Source of the DNA: Spongilla lacustris
Taxonomy: Eukaryota; Porifera; Demospongiae; Spongillida; Spongillidae
NCBI GenBank assembly: GCA_949361645.1
Contig: OX442436.1
Location: 6,179,981-6,243,980, forward strand
Direction: 5' to 3'
DNA length: 64,000 bases
In this document: piece by piece, positions 1-12,700 of the stretch
How positions within the stretch are numbered: position 1 is the stretch's first letter
How the letters are laid out: each line of letters begins with the position of its first letter
Notes under the pieces: model-generated
The model's input: the letters and a program-made list of their open reading frames with translations, nothing else
Told to the model about the DNA's origin: nothing
Database searches by the model: none
Position numbers and translations under genes: made by a program

Positions 1-5
1 TGGCT

Positions 6-2531
6 TTATGCCAGTGGGTTGAGCAATAGCATTTTTCTTGGATGTCGTTTAGCATACTTGTCTATAATACTCTCGATATCCAATTCTAAATCATAGTGCT
101 CGTACATTTTTGATAAATTTCAATGAGGAGTTTGCTCTCTCAACACCACTAGCTGATACTGAAGTCAAAATGGGCATGCTCTTCTGTCTGTGAGGGTTTC
201 TGCCAGTGTACTGGGCTTACCAGCTTGGCTTCTCCACATACATGCCCAAAGAGATAACTCCTGTTCAACTTCATCTGGAGAAGGTAGATCGTCCACGTAG
301 TATTCTAAATCAGAACTGCCTGGTGGGTGCTGTTCAATATTGGATGGAATAAGACGCAGCCCCTTAACTGCCTGTCTTGAAAGGTCTCCGAAGCGCATAT
401 TCAGTTGCTGTAATAAAGAATCAAGAAATGGAAGATACACAGCCAATCTATAATGTGTTTCCGCTGGTACATTGTTGTACCACTCGCCTGATAGCGTCTA
501 GGTATTTCAAGAACGCAACCTGCCAGCTCGATCATTTTAGTCATCCTTACAAACGCTCTGCCTCATCATGTCTGCTATTTGAAAGTACAGTCTTTAAAAG
601 CTCTACCATTCCATAGCCTTCCACAACATCCAAAGCTGAGCCTTGCAGCTTAATTGGCCTTTTGTGTAGCCAGAGAAATGCAAACAGTATGAAAGCATGC
701 GATGAATTGTGAGTCTGTTATGCGCTTCAGTAAACCGTATGCCTCTGTGACTGATTTTGAGTCCCAGCCAGGTTCCAGGCTGCCAATTGCTTCTAAGCAC
801 ACAAGTAGTGGCTCATATACATAACACTTAGGTTTTGGATGGTGTTGTGCTTCTCAACCCATCAGTCTAGTTTCACAAAATATTTTAAATTTTACTTTTG
901 AAACACGACCAGCAGCATACCTCTGCTGATTGATTTCATTAATAACAGCAGCCTCTAGTCATCTGCTCCTTTTGGGAGAATAATGAAAGAAATTCCTCAT
1001 TGTTTTATTGAGCATTAGATGAATTTCTTTCACATCACAACTTTTGCACAAAGCCAAATTCAAATCATGGCTGGAATAGTAAATTACTAATGATATGTTA
1101 CCTTCTGGGATTCCTTCCTAAGCTGGGCAGCAAATCCCAAATATTTCCCTGACATATTACCTATGGTCTGAGATAGGCACAATTTGACATCAAGCCCAAT
1201 TGTGGTCAATGCATCTATAGCATTGTGGCACAGTGCTTCACCTGTTGTGCAATCACACGGGATAAACTCCAGTAGCCGTTCCACTGGCTTATTACCTTTT
1301 ACATAACGTAATACCAGACCAAGTTGTTCCCAGTTGCTGCTGTCAGTTACTTCATCACACTGGATACCATAGTATGATCCTATTTAATTTCTTGCACTAT
1401 CTTACTTTGCAAATAGTCCTTAACACAAAGCAATAGCTCATTTTGAGTTGTTTTAGATGTGTAGGTTGCGTTTCGTGCACAGGTCTCTAAATGATGCTCA
1501 AGGACTTTGTCACCAGCATCAACTCGAAGAGCAAGCAGTGCTTTGAAGTTACCTTTATTAAAGCTGGTGCTAGTTTCATCATCTCTGTGACCCCACAATG
1601 CTATACCCTGTCTTCCACAGAACTCGAGGCATTTTAACACAGATTGCAGTACTTCCCGATTTTGCTCAAATGTCCTTGAGCTTGTCTCAGCAATTGTTAG
1701 ATCAATTCTAGAAGCATAATTTTCATATGTCCCTAAAAATGCAATGATATTCACAGGATGCATGCTTCTTGAGATCTTCTAGAGCATCCTTCCAGTTTTG
1801 GTATGGTTCTGAAATCAGTTTGTTTGGGCGACAGTGTGAAGAGTCAGGGAAAAGAACACATGCACCCCATGCAATACAAACCATCCTTTGTCTTTGAGTA
1901 GCATATATAATCAAACCAGTCTCTTTTAAATATCCACTCTGATATCGTTTGTCCTTGTATTGTTTGAAGGAAAACTTGAAATTTGTACCTGGTTCCCTAC
2001 ACTTGATAATATTGTATTTCTCTTTATCAGTACAACTGCATTGGCTAGTGTAGTCACTGATATCTCTATAAGTGCTGGTATTTGAGCTACAAAATGGTTG
2101 CTGCTGATCACCAATCTGCATGTTGGATGTTTCTTGACAATGCTGCAAAATAACTTGATGTAAGGTTTCGCTTTAAAAGCATAATAATTTGTTACTATGT
2201 CATGGATATTATGCTATACATGTTAACACATGTCGGTAGAATGCTGTTAATGCTCTACCTGTAACAGTATACATATCTGCATAATTTTTAATGTAATTAT
2301 CTGAGCCCCATCGACAGTTTCAATAGCATTCTGGCTGTCAGCAATTTGCACATCAGGATGGTCACTGCTCCCCATCTCAACTTGGACATCAAAATGCTGT
2401 TCATTGGCTGACTCACTGCGTATGTCACCTTCATCTTCGTTATTACAATTAGGCATACCAGCCATACACTTATCCTTCGCTTCACCAACACTACTGCAAT
2501 CATCTAAGATCAGCTCTCCCCTTGTTGCCAC
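6..2531 (-). mobile_element. Decayed hAT-family transposase (ZMYM1-like, TTF/DUF4371 type)
   Basis: Minus-strand fragments line up in the order of a hAT transposase of the TTF zinc finger/DUF4371 class. There is an acidic N-terminal segment (2247-2531). A TTF-like stretch follows (1723-2148, 'VLFPDSSHC' and 'NWKDALEDLKKH'). Next comes the catalytic-region start (1380-1763, 'FCGRQGIALWGHRDD' and 'NATYTSKTTQNELL'). A further segment (about 1087-1370) contains 'CDEVTDSSNWEQLG', and one near 960-1080 holds 'SSHDLNLALCKSCD'. Last is a C-terminal dimerisation tail (6-164, 'HYDLELDIESIIDKYAKRHP') ending at TAA 6-8. Frames change near 1723-1763, and stops interrupt near 1380 and 1087, so no intact transposase is encoded. 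It may lie in an intron of gene 1, whose 5' exons are not in the window. Family assignment is from motif memory, not a search. Confidence 0.75.
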
Positions 2532-3070
2532 TGTATCCTATTCGCAGTCTAATTCGGTCTGTTTGACTAGAGTTTCGTATATTATAATGACTATTTAATA
2601 AAACATTACCAGCTCGTGTACCTCATGCAATGTTGATTGTCGTTTCTAAGTATAGCTGAGCCCAAAGCACTTTACGAACGCACGGTAGATGACGGGGCAT
2701 ACAGGCGCGCCGCAAGTGACAGTCATTCAAGATTTAACAAAAAGCGGGCCAACGCGTACAGCTGGCGCCTGTCAACTCAATACTTTGATTGGTGGACCGG
2801 CCTCCGACTAGCGGCGCATGTTAGGGGGGGGGGGGGGGGGGCACTGCTAATTATCTATTTTTTTGCAAGCTATGAAATACACATTAATCACAGCCACTAT
2901 GCACAACCTTGTTATATTCTGCATCTAGCTATAGTGTCCACATGCAGATGAGATGCTTTATAGACTGATCTGCTGAGAATAAGTTGTAAACTACACATAT
3001 AGAGGATTACATAACTATCACACTATAAGCAGACTTGTATAGGTGCGTTGGTTATCTCATATCCCAACAG
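2532..3070. other. Non-coding spacer with poly-G tract upstream of gene 1's first visible exon
   Basis: No recognised gene. A G run of about 18 lies at 2824-2841. The last part ends in the splice acceptor at 3069-3070 used by the first Ig exon of gene 1. It does not resemble the introns that precede equivalent Ig exons in gene 3, so this is probably a rearranged or transposon-invaded intron. Confidence 0.5.
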
Positions 3071-5990
3071 TTCCTCCTCCCACCGTCACCATCACCTCCA
3101 CGCCCATCACTACCTCATACTATGCTGGTACACCACTCAACCTCACCTGCACTGTTCAGCTCATCCCACAAGTGGACACTCCTGTCGTCTTTAACTCCTT
3201 GTGGAATGGACCAGGAGGACAGATCTCCAGTGGTGTTGGTAGAGTCTCACTCTCCTCGGGTGTCAACCAGACCACTGTACAGTTCAATCCTCTCAAAACC
3301 ACTGATACTGGAATGTACAACTGTTCAGTTAGTGTTTCTGCATCAGGTCAGCAGTATGTGGACACCTCAATAGCTGTCAGTTCTTCCATCACACCAATCA
3401 TAGTGCAAGGTGAGTAGTTGTTAGAGCAGCTGACATCTGATGTTCACCATCCACCCCTCCTCCCTCACAGCTCTCCCTGCTCCTCAGGTGACCATCACTC
3501 CATCAGGGAGCTCCACTGCAGGAAGTCCATACACACTGACATGTACAGTGATGGTAGTAAATGGACTGGTAGTTGTTCCTCAGGTGATGTGGTTGAAGAA
3601 TGGTGCAGGTGCTGGAGGAAACAGTATCTCATTAGCACTACAGATGGTGTCTGGTAATACATCAAATCGTGCCCTCCAATTCAATCCTCTCCACACATCT
3701 GATGGAGGACAGTACTCCTGTATAGCCAATGTCTCCATCCCAGTAATATCCATCTCCAATCTGTGCACTACATCACAATATAACACCAATGTTCAAAGTA
3801 AGTAATGTATTAATGTTTAGTCACATGTCCACCAAAGCCACACCGACAGTCCCTCCTCCAATCATCACCCCCATGGCTACCCCAAGTCAAACTGTCTCAG
3901 AGAAAGACAACATGACCCTAAGCTGTGGTAGTCAGCTGAGTCCTTATGTGGATACCCCAGTGGGGGTGGCAATCACTTGGACAGGACCAGGGGGAGGTGG
4001 TCTGATGGGATCCAGTACAGCCTTGCTGGGGGGAACATACCAGAGCTCACTGCTGGTGATGTCATTATCACCTGACAGGACTGGCACTTACAACTGTTCA
4101 ATGTCTGTCCTTCCAAACAACTCACCATATGTGACAGGAACAGAGAACTATAAGACAATAGAAGGTAAAGACATGGATGTCCATGGATTAATGGTTGATG
4201 TCTTCCCCTCTGCAGTTGCCCTCCACACAGTCACAGTAATGGCCTCATCAACCACACCCACTGCAGGAATGAACTACACACTCACCTGTACAGCAGTAAC
4301 TTCTAACAATGTGCCCTCTAGCTCTCCTCCTCAGCTGTCATGGAATGAAATGATCTTAGGAGATGGGACCCAGACTAGGCAAAGTACTATAGGAAATACC
4401 ACCACCTTGAGTATTTTATTTGTCCCTCTCCATACCTCGAATGGGGGGAACCTACACTTGCCAGTCCAATCTCAGCTATCCTGTTAGTTCAGTAATCACT
4501 AAATATAGCGATGCCATCATTCGAAGTAAGAGATACCTGCTCCAGTTGTCATATATACACTAACCATGCTTTACATCTAGTACCCACACCATTTGCTACC
4601 ATAACAACACTGAACCCTGTTGTACTTGTCAGGGGTAATATCACCCTGACCTGTAATATCCAGTTGGACCCATCAGTGGACAGTACAGTGATGGTGAACA
4701 GTACATGGACTGCACCAGGGGGAGCTACCCTCAGTGGTAGTAATCCTTCATGGACTGGATCATCCTACCAGAGCACACTGATGTTGACTTCCCTGGGGAC
4801 TGGAAATGCTGGGAACTATACCTGCTTAGCATTAATCTCACCTATTAATAATTCATTCCTTCTTCGGGCATCAGGAATATCATCTATTCTGGGTTGAGTA
4901 TTGTGCAAACAATGATATCATTCTTTTCATATTATCATTTCATTTCAGTTTCAGTGCACACAGTAAACATCAGCACTTCAGGCAGTCCAGTGGCAGGACA
5001 GATGTACACACTCACCTGTACTGGGAGAATAGTGGGGAACACTTCACTTACTCCTGTGGTGACATGGAGCAACTCAAATGGATTGGTTACCAGTGGAAAT
5101 GGCATCACTGTATCCAATGGTAACCTTACATTTAACCCTCTTCACACCTCTCATAGAGGGCAGTACATCTGCCAGTCTACACTAAGCTCACCATTCAGCA
5201 CAATAAATACATCAGTGATGAATATCATTGTCCAAAGTAAGTATTTAGCATGACATCAGTGCTGAGCATTACATGCTATTTCCTTTCCAGTCCCTTCTCC
5301 CACTGTCACCATCACCTCCACACCCATCATTACCTCATACTATGCTGGTACACCACTCAACCTCACCTGCACTGTTCAGCTCATCCCACAGGTTGACACT
5401 CCTGTTAATGTAACCACAGTGTGGTACAGAGGTGGACCATCAAACATAACTATTGATAACTACACCACCATCTCACCACTGTCCATCACCAGCTCCTCCT
5501 CCTATGTCACCACACTCATGTTTAACCCTCTTGGTACTGCAGACAGTGGGTGGTACTACATGTACTGTAATGTCTCTGTCCAACCTGGGGCTCCCTACAT
5601 CATCTCAGGAGTGGGAGGTGGTTCACTGTCCCTTCAGGTCCTAGGTCAGTGGTACCAATACACTCCATTCATCCTCACCATCTCTGCTCCCTCCTCTCCC
5701 ATCAGGTCTTCCTGCTCCATATGTCACCATCACTCCCTCCCTCCCTCCACCCTCTCTTGGTGCAGTGTACTCACTAAAATGTCAGGCCATGGAGGTAGCT
5801 GGTCTGGTCTTACCTGTTGGTCTGACTTGGACCAGGGCAGATGGCTTGTACCTGGGGACCAACAGCACACTCACCCTAGGTCCACTGGGGATGGCTGACC
5901 TCACCTCATACAACTGCACAGCTGTGATCTCCTTACCATATAAGAACATTAACAGTGTTGGTTCATCAGCTGCAGATGTAGCTGTGAGAA
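3071..5990 (+). other. Gene 1 Ig-domain exon block (8 Ig exons, types f-g-b-c-d-e-f'-g')
   Basis: Eight consecutive exons each encode one Ig-like domain with the Cys...Trp...Tyr-x-Cys pattern and a conserved 'LHTSDGGxYxC'-like F strand. All begin and end in phase 1 and are separated by introns of 51-61 bp. The order matches the repeating unit in gene 3, ending in the terminal variants f' and g' that precede the FN3 exons in all three genes. The f' exon (5291-5644) carries a 6-nt in-frame insertion relative to gene 2, adding two residues just before the second Ig cysteine. Confidence 0.85.
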
Positions 5991-8900
5991 GTGAGTTATG
6001 GCCATCTCCCCACACTCCATCACTTCACACACACCTACCCATTCACAGCCCCAGGTGTGGTGAGTGGTCCAGCAGTGATGACATCATCAGATAGTACCTC
6101 TGTGATCAGTTGGAGTCCACCACAGCTGACCTATGGAAGGCTAACAGGCTACACCCTCTTCATTGTACAGCTACTGGACTATGGGGTGTCTGTTAGTGGT
6201 AGTGCAGTGAACACTTCTGTTGATGTCACAGTGATGTCATATCCTTGGAGTAGACTAAGTGAGTATGCTTTTACCACACCCCCAGCAGTTTGAGATGTTC
6301 ACCCTGTATGCACCCAGACCCAGGAGTACCCTACCAGACTTGCATCAGTGCAGTCAACCCACTTGGTCCTGGGGACCAGTGGTGCAAGGTTTTCTTCACA
6401 GCGGAGCTGGGTAGGCCATGATGTCATATGACATCACAGGAGGTGTGGCAATGACATCATGTACCCTGGTGTCCAGTCCCCAGTGTGGCCCCTGTGGGAG
6501 TGATGGTGTCAAGATCAGCAGATGGTCTGAGCATGAACGTCAGCTGGTCACCTCTGACCCTCTCACAGGCCAGAGGGTTTGTGGACTATGTCATCACCTA
6601 TGGACCAGTTGGAGACATCTCCAAACAGTCACTAACAGCCATTGGGACATATATTGTGGTGACATCATTGAACGCAACTGCATCATATTTAGTGATGGTC
6701 AGTGGTCAGACCAGTTTAGGACTGGGGCCAAGTGCATCAGTGATTTCTTCTGCTAGTAGGTGCTGACATGTCCACCTCTATAGCTGTAGTTTGGTGAACC
6801 ATACATGTCCACCTCTATAGCTGTAGTTTGGTGAACCATACATGTCCACCTCTATAGCTGTAGTTTGGTGAACCATACATGTCCACCTCTATAGCTGTAG
6901 TTTGGTGAACCATACATGTCCACCTCTATAGCTGTAGTTTGGTGAACCATACTCAGGACATGTCCCCCTCTATAGCTGTAGTTTGGTGAACCATACATGT
7001 CCACCTCTATAGCTGTAGTTTGGTGAACCATACATGTCCACCTCTATAGCTGTAGTTTGGTGAACCATACATGTCCACCTCTATAGCTGTAGTTTGGTGA
7101 ACCATACATGTCCACCTCTATAGCTGTAGTTTGGTGAACCATACATGTCCACCTCTATAGCTGTAGTTTGGTGAACCATACATGTCCACCTCTATAGCTG
7201 TAGTTTGGTGAACCATACATGTCCACCTCTATAGCTGTAGTTTGGTGAACCATACATGTCCACCTCTATAGCTATAGTTTGGTGAACCATACATGTCCAC
7301 CTCTATAGCTGTAGTTTGGTGAACCATACATGTCCACCTCTATAGCTGTAGTTTGGTGAACCATACATGTCCACCTCTATAGCTGTAGTTTGGTGAACCA
7401 TACATGTCCACCTCTATGGCTGTAGTTTGGTGATTTTGTTACATATCTGATGCAAGGACCTATCAGTGCATGCACTGTCATGTGACACTCACATGCACAC
7501 CTCCACAGGTTCCACCAGTACAGTTAGCACAAATTCACTTCCCACAACCAGTCCAACACCTCCCACTGCTGCTTCTGGTAGCTCCTTGGCGATTGCACCT
7601 ATTGCTGGGGCATTAATTGGAGGCATCTTGGGTGTCCTGGTAGTGGTCTCCATAATAGTTATCATTCTCATATTATGGTTAGTTATTGCATGCTGTTGCA
7701 CGAATTATACTGCGTTTGGTTGTTAGGTCAAAGAGGAAGGGAAGATTTGTAATAGGAAGTACATCACCTGATGCCAGCATGCATAAAGGGAAGTCACAAG
7801 ACATGGAGCTTATGTCAATGAATGTGACAGAAAACGTCTGCTACGATAGGATACATGTACAAAATGATGTCAGCTATGAAAGGGTACTTGTACCAGATGA
7901 TCATGTTGTGTATGACATCATTCCTGGTGAAGTTGATAGTGGGAAGAGAACACACCCACCTCCTACGAATCAGATTGTCATTGATGTTAAAAAGACAACT
8001 TCTTTCTACCGCAATCTTCCCTCCCCTCCACTCTCCACCCCTCCATTACCAGTCTCTCCAACTCTTCCTCCTCCTCCTGCCCTTTCCTCACCTCTCTCTA
8101 ACACCTCTCTCCACTTCCCTCCCCTCCCCTCCACACCCCTTAAAGCTGATCCCACTCCACCTCCTCCTAATGACCCCACACTGCCCATCTCTGTGACCAC
8201 TTTCCATGAACATGTTCACCACATGCACATGAATGGAGGCAGGGGATTTGAACTGGAGTACCACCAGGTATGGGGAGGTGTGCCCTTAGCTCTATGGCTG
8301 TGGTCATGCTCCCTCTGTGTGCAGCTGTGTGATGTCATACCTGAGGTCTCTTCTGTGGCTGCTCTTGAATGCAACACACGCAAAAACAGATTTGGAAACA
8401 TTTTGCCATGTCAGTTTTTAGAAATAAGCTAACCACACAGATTGGTCAACCATTTCCCTTCAAAGGTGATGACAACAGAGTGAAGCTGAAGGAGATACCA
8501 GGAGTGGAAGGTTCTGACTACATCAATGCCAGCTACATCAATGTATGCATCTCTCCCTCACTCCACCCTCCCCTCTCCCTCCTTCTACCTTCACATCTTC
8601 CTCCCTCCATCCTCATAATTCCCTTCCTCCAACCTCATCCTTCCCTCCTTTCTCACAGGGCTACCATCATGGCAGCTACATAGCCACCCAAGGTTAGCCT
8701 CTTCCAAGGCATACCTCACACTGGGACATCTTGTGCTCTCACTAGGTCCCAAGGAGAACACAGTTTGTGACTTCTGGAGGATGGTTTGGGAGCAGCGTAT
8801 TGAAACCACAGTGATGCTGACTCAATGTGTTGAAGCTGGCAAGGTAAGAATATTACCTACCATTTTATGGGAAAGTGCTCCTTTATACATGTGTGAGTGT

Positions 8901-9688
8901 GTGTGGGATGGAATGGTTGAACTTAACTATGTGTATCCTGTATTCAACAGAACACATGTAAGCAGTATTGGGCTGAGGAAGTGGGAGGAGTCTATGACAC
9001 AGACATCATCACCATAACAACCACCTCTGTCATGACCCTTGCTGATTACAAAATCAGAACATTTGATTTGAAAAGTGTAAGTTTTTACAATGCTGATATT
9101 AATTAAGATTAACACATGATTACTACCATGCACTACACAGAAGATGGAACCGGATCTGGACATTCTCCAGGTGACTCAGTACCAGTATCTCTCCTGGCCT
9201 GACCATGGAGTACCCCAGTTTGCCACCTCCATCCTCAGCTTTGTGAGGAGGGTACAGAAGGCCCACGACAAGAGCAAGGGGATTCCCCTCCTGGTCCACT
9301 GCAGTGCAGGAGTGGGGCGTACGGGAATGTTCATAGTACTGGACACACTCCTAGACAGGATGAGGTCAGAGACATGCATCAGTGTATTTGAGGTTGTCAA
9401 GGAGATGAGAAGGAGGCGTGTGCAGATGGTTCAAACACAGGTACCTCCTCCCCCTTATAGTCAGCTTACTCCTCCTCCCCATCCCACCTCAGGCCCAGTA
9501 CACCTTCATCCATGATGCCCTTGACGAGTACATAACCTGTGGGGACACAGGCATCAGTGTCACTAACCTCAGGATCTCCATTAACTCCCTCTCCAAGACC
9601 AAGCCCGGGAAAACTGTTAGTGGCTTCCAGGAACAGTTCTTGGTATGTTGTATAATGTACTTTTATGAATGGGTCCTGGCTTTATTGT

Positions 9689-9736
<48 letters not shown>

Positions 9737-12700
9737 ATGTGTGTGTGTGTGTGTATGTGTATGTATGTTGTACCTCTGACTGTATCTCTTCTTAGCTTCT
9801 GGACATGGTAAGTCGTAAGCCAACTCCACGGGAGTGTTCCTATGGGGCGGAGCCATTCAACAGGACAAAGAACCGCTACGAGAACAAGCTGCCATGTATG
9901 TCCATATATGGTATGAGCTGGGATCACATGCCTCACACACAGATAATGCCAGCAGAGTTGTTCTGAGGACAGTGCCAACAGGCAGCATGGCTGGCCTGGT
10001 ACAAGGCTCTGACTACATCAACGCCAGCTTTGTGGATGTAAGGGATACTTCAGGATACTACATCAGATGACACATTTGAACTGCTCCCCTCACCACAGGG
10101 TTACAAGCAGCTCAATGCCTACATAGCCACCCAGGGTCCCCTCCAGAACACTGTGGAAGACTTCTGGAGGATGGTGTGGGAGTTCAAGAGCAGGGTCATC
10201 GTCATGTTGTGTCCTCTGACAGAGGAAGGTCGTGAATCCTCTTACTGCTACTGGCCCACAGAGGAAGGAGCAGCTGTCTCTTATGGCAGCATCTCTGTCA
10301 CACTGCAATCACAGCTGCTCTATGATAGCTATGAAGTGCGGACATTGGCCATGAGAGAGAAGGTAGGAGGCCATAGCTGTGCAGTGGTGGGTGGCCATGA
10401 GAGAGAAGGTAGGAGGCCATAGCTGTGCAGTGGTAGGTGACCATGAGGGAGAAGGTAGGAGGGGCCCCATAGCTGTGGAGTGGTAGGTGGGGCACAGAGA
10501 AGCTCTGGAATGGCACATGTCCCAACACTAGTGGTGGGCTCTAAATTTTTCAAGATCATTGTCATGCCTTTAACACCACGTCCGTGAAATTCGAATGTTT
10601 TTTTGGCCTATTTTGTCGAACTCACTTTTTGGAAAATTAGTCGGAAGGGTTCCAATAGCCACAAATAGCGGTGTACCTAGTAGTTCAACTCCCTACACGA
10701 TGTTTGGAGCTACTTTCAGCCTTGTAACCACTTCCGCCGAGGACCTGCGTTTGTTTAGAGTTGAGAGGGTAAGACTCTTACCCGAAAAGGGACACTTTTT
10801 TCTGACAAGGTTTCGGAGTTTAAAAACAACATAGACATGCTCAACTGGATCGGATAGGTAGCGCTTGAACAAATTCTGGCAATAGCCTATCGTGTTAGCG
10901 TAGAAACAAGCAATAAAACACTTTTTGATCTCGTCTCCGGACCTAAACGCCTAATTTTGGCCATACGAATGTAATTTTACGTGTTGATTGACGTCACGCG
11001 AGTCTGAGTTACAATACATCACTACGATAAGTTACTATAAATATGCACCACGTGAGACAAAACACCGCCTTTTTCCTCCAGTAGCTCGTTCCCGTCCGGT
11101 TATTTGATTATCTCGTACCCAGATATAAATCAACTACACTGATCTATGTAAGTCCTCGAACGAGGTGAATAACTGTAAGTGAGTTTTCTACAAGAACTAA
11201 GCTAACTGCCAACACAGTATTCATTGCGGCCTCCTATTCGTACCAAATGACATTTAAAATCGTATCTAAAGCGGCTCTTAATTGTCTAGAAAAAAAGTGT
11301 CCCCAGCAACGCTTCGTAACCGAAAAACATCAAACCGCGTCACTTTGAACACATACAGGTCCGTGTCCATGATAGATATAAGGCAGACAACAACGCCAAA
11401 TGTATTGGCGATAGTTGAACTGTATAAAAAATATGCTTTTCCAGACAATTGGGGCGTTCCGACTAATTTTTAAAAAGTTGAGTTCGACCAAAAAACATTC
11501 GAATTTCACGGACGCGGTGTTAAATAATAAGAGGTGCACACATATGGCTGCAAAGGAGTTAGAACTTATTGGATGAGTTAACCAAAAGTGGGGGTAGGGG
11601 CATTTAGTAAATAACGGTGAACATTTGGTTATAGTATGTATGCACTCACTAATATATTTACTGCTGATTGAATTGATCTGCCAGCTTGGTGTCTTTATTA
11701 TTAATATTATACCTTCAAATATTCCACCTCTCTCCCCACCCACCAAGATCTAATTCCTTTGTATTGAATCATTTATTCCTATCTACCATCCCCTCCCTCC
11801 CCCTCCCCTTCAGAGTGAGGACCAGAACATTGTGGTCACCCAGCTTCACTACACAGAATGGCCTGAGCATGGAAAGCCCACCAACACAGCTTCAGTGGTG
11901 GAGCTGATGGACACCCTCACCAGGACCCAGATCAGCACAGGGAACAAACCTATTGTTGTCCACTGCAAGTATGTACACCCTCCCCTCATCACACTCTCAC
12001 ACTCCCCACACCCTCACAGTGATGGGGTAGGTCGCACAGGAACATTCATCACCATGTACTCAGAGTTGGAGAGGTTAAAGACAGAGGGAGTGGTTGATGT
12101 CTTTCAGCGGGTGAAGTTCTCCAGGATAGCCAGACCTGGTCTTGTGCAGGATGTGGTAAGGGCATGGAAAGTTATCAGCAACAGGTCATATCTTTCTGAT
12201 TGCACTCTGCGTGGTGTTCCTTTGTATTATACAAGTGATAAGAGAAAGTTAGTGGTATATAAGACTTGAAGGTAGTTTTGGTGTGCAAAGAAAGGGAATA
12301 AGAGATTGGCAATGAAAAGTAGTATAGTCCTATATTCAGCACTTATGTTGCTAGGGCTACGTTTCTTTCAGAGAAAGGTGCACAGTTTAGGGCTGGGGAC
12401 TACCTGTGTAACACCAGACTAGTGCTGCCTGGCAACTTTGTGTTTTGTTGTTATTAGACCTCATGCAATGGAAAGGACACTTTGCAGCTGTTTACTGTAT
12501 GCAGAGGTCCTAACCCATAATTGCAATACATGATCACAGGTATAAGTAACACACATATTCAGGGTAAGAACACACATACCATTGGCCCTTGATGCATGCA
12601 GTAGTGTCATAGGTGTAGCCCTCTCTTCCCCTCTCCCTCACTTTCATCCTCATAATCACACCCCTCCCCAGGCCCAATATGCTTACTGTCACGAGGTTCT

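Noticed and set aside
3973..4158. Repeated 61-residue minus-strand ORF ([12 protein letters not shown]...) seen with every b-type Ig exon
   Set aside because: Antisense shadow of conserved Ig coding sequence; it copies with the exon and lacks independent signals.
9617..9978. His/Thr-rich and Val/Cys-rich ORFs
   Set aside because: Translation of a GT microsatellite within an intron of gene 1.
10298..10565. Reverse-strand '[12 protein letters not shown]' repeat proteins (also 38545-38940)
   Set aside because: Reverse reading of the 46-bp intronic minisatellite.
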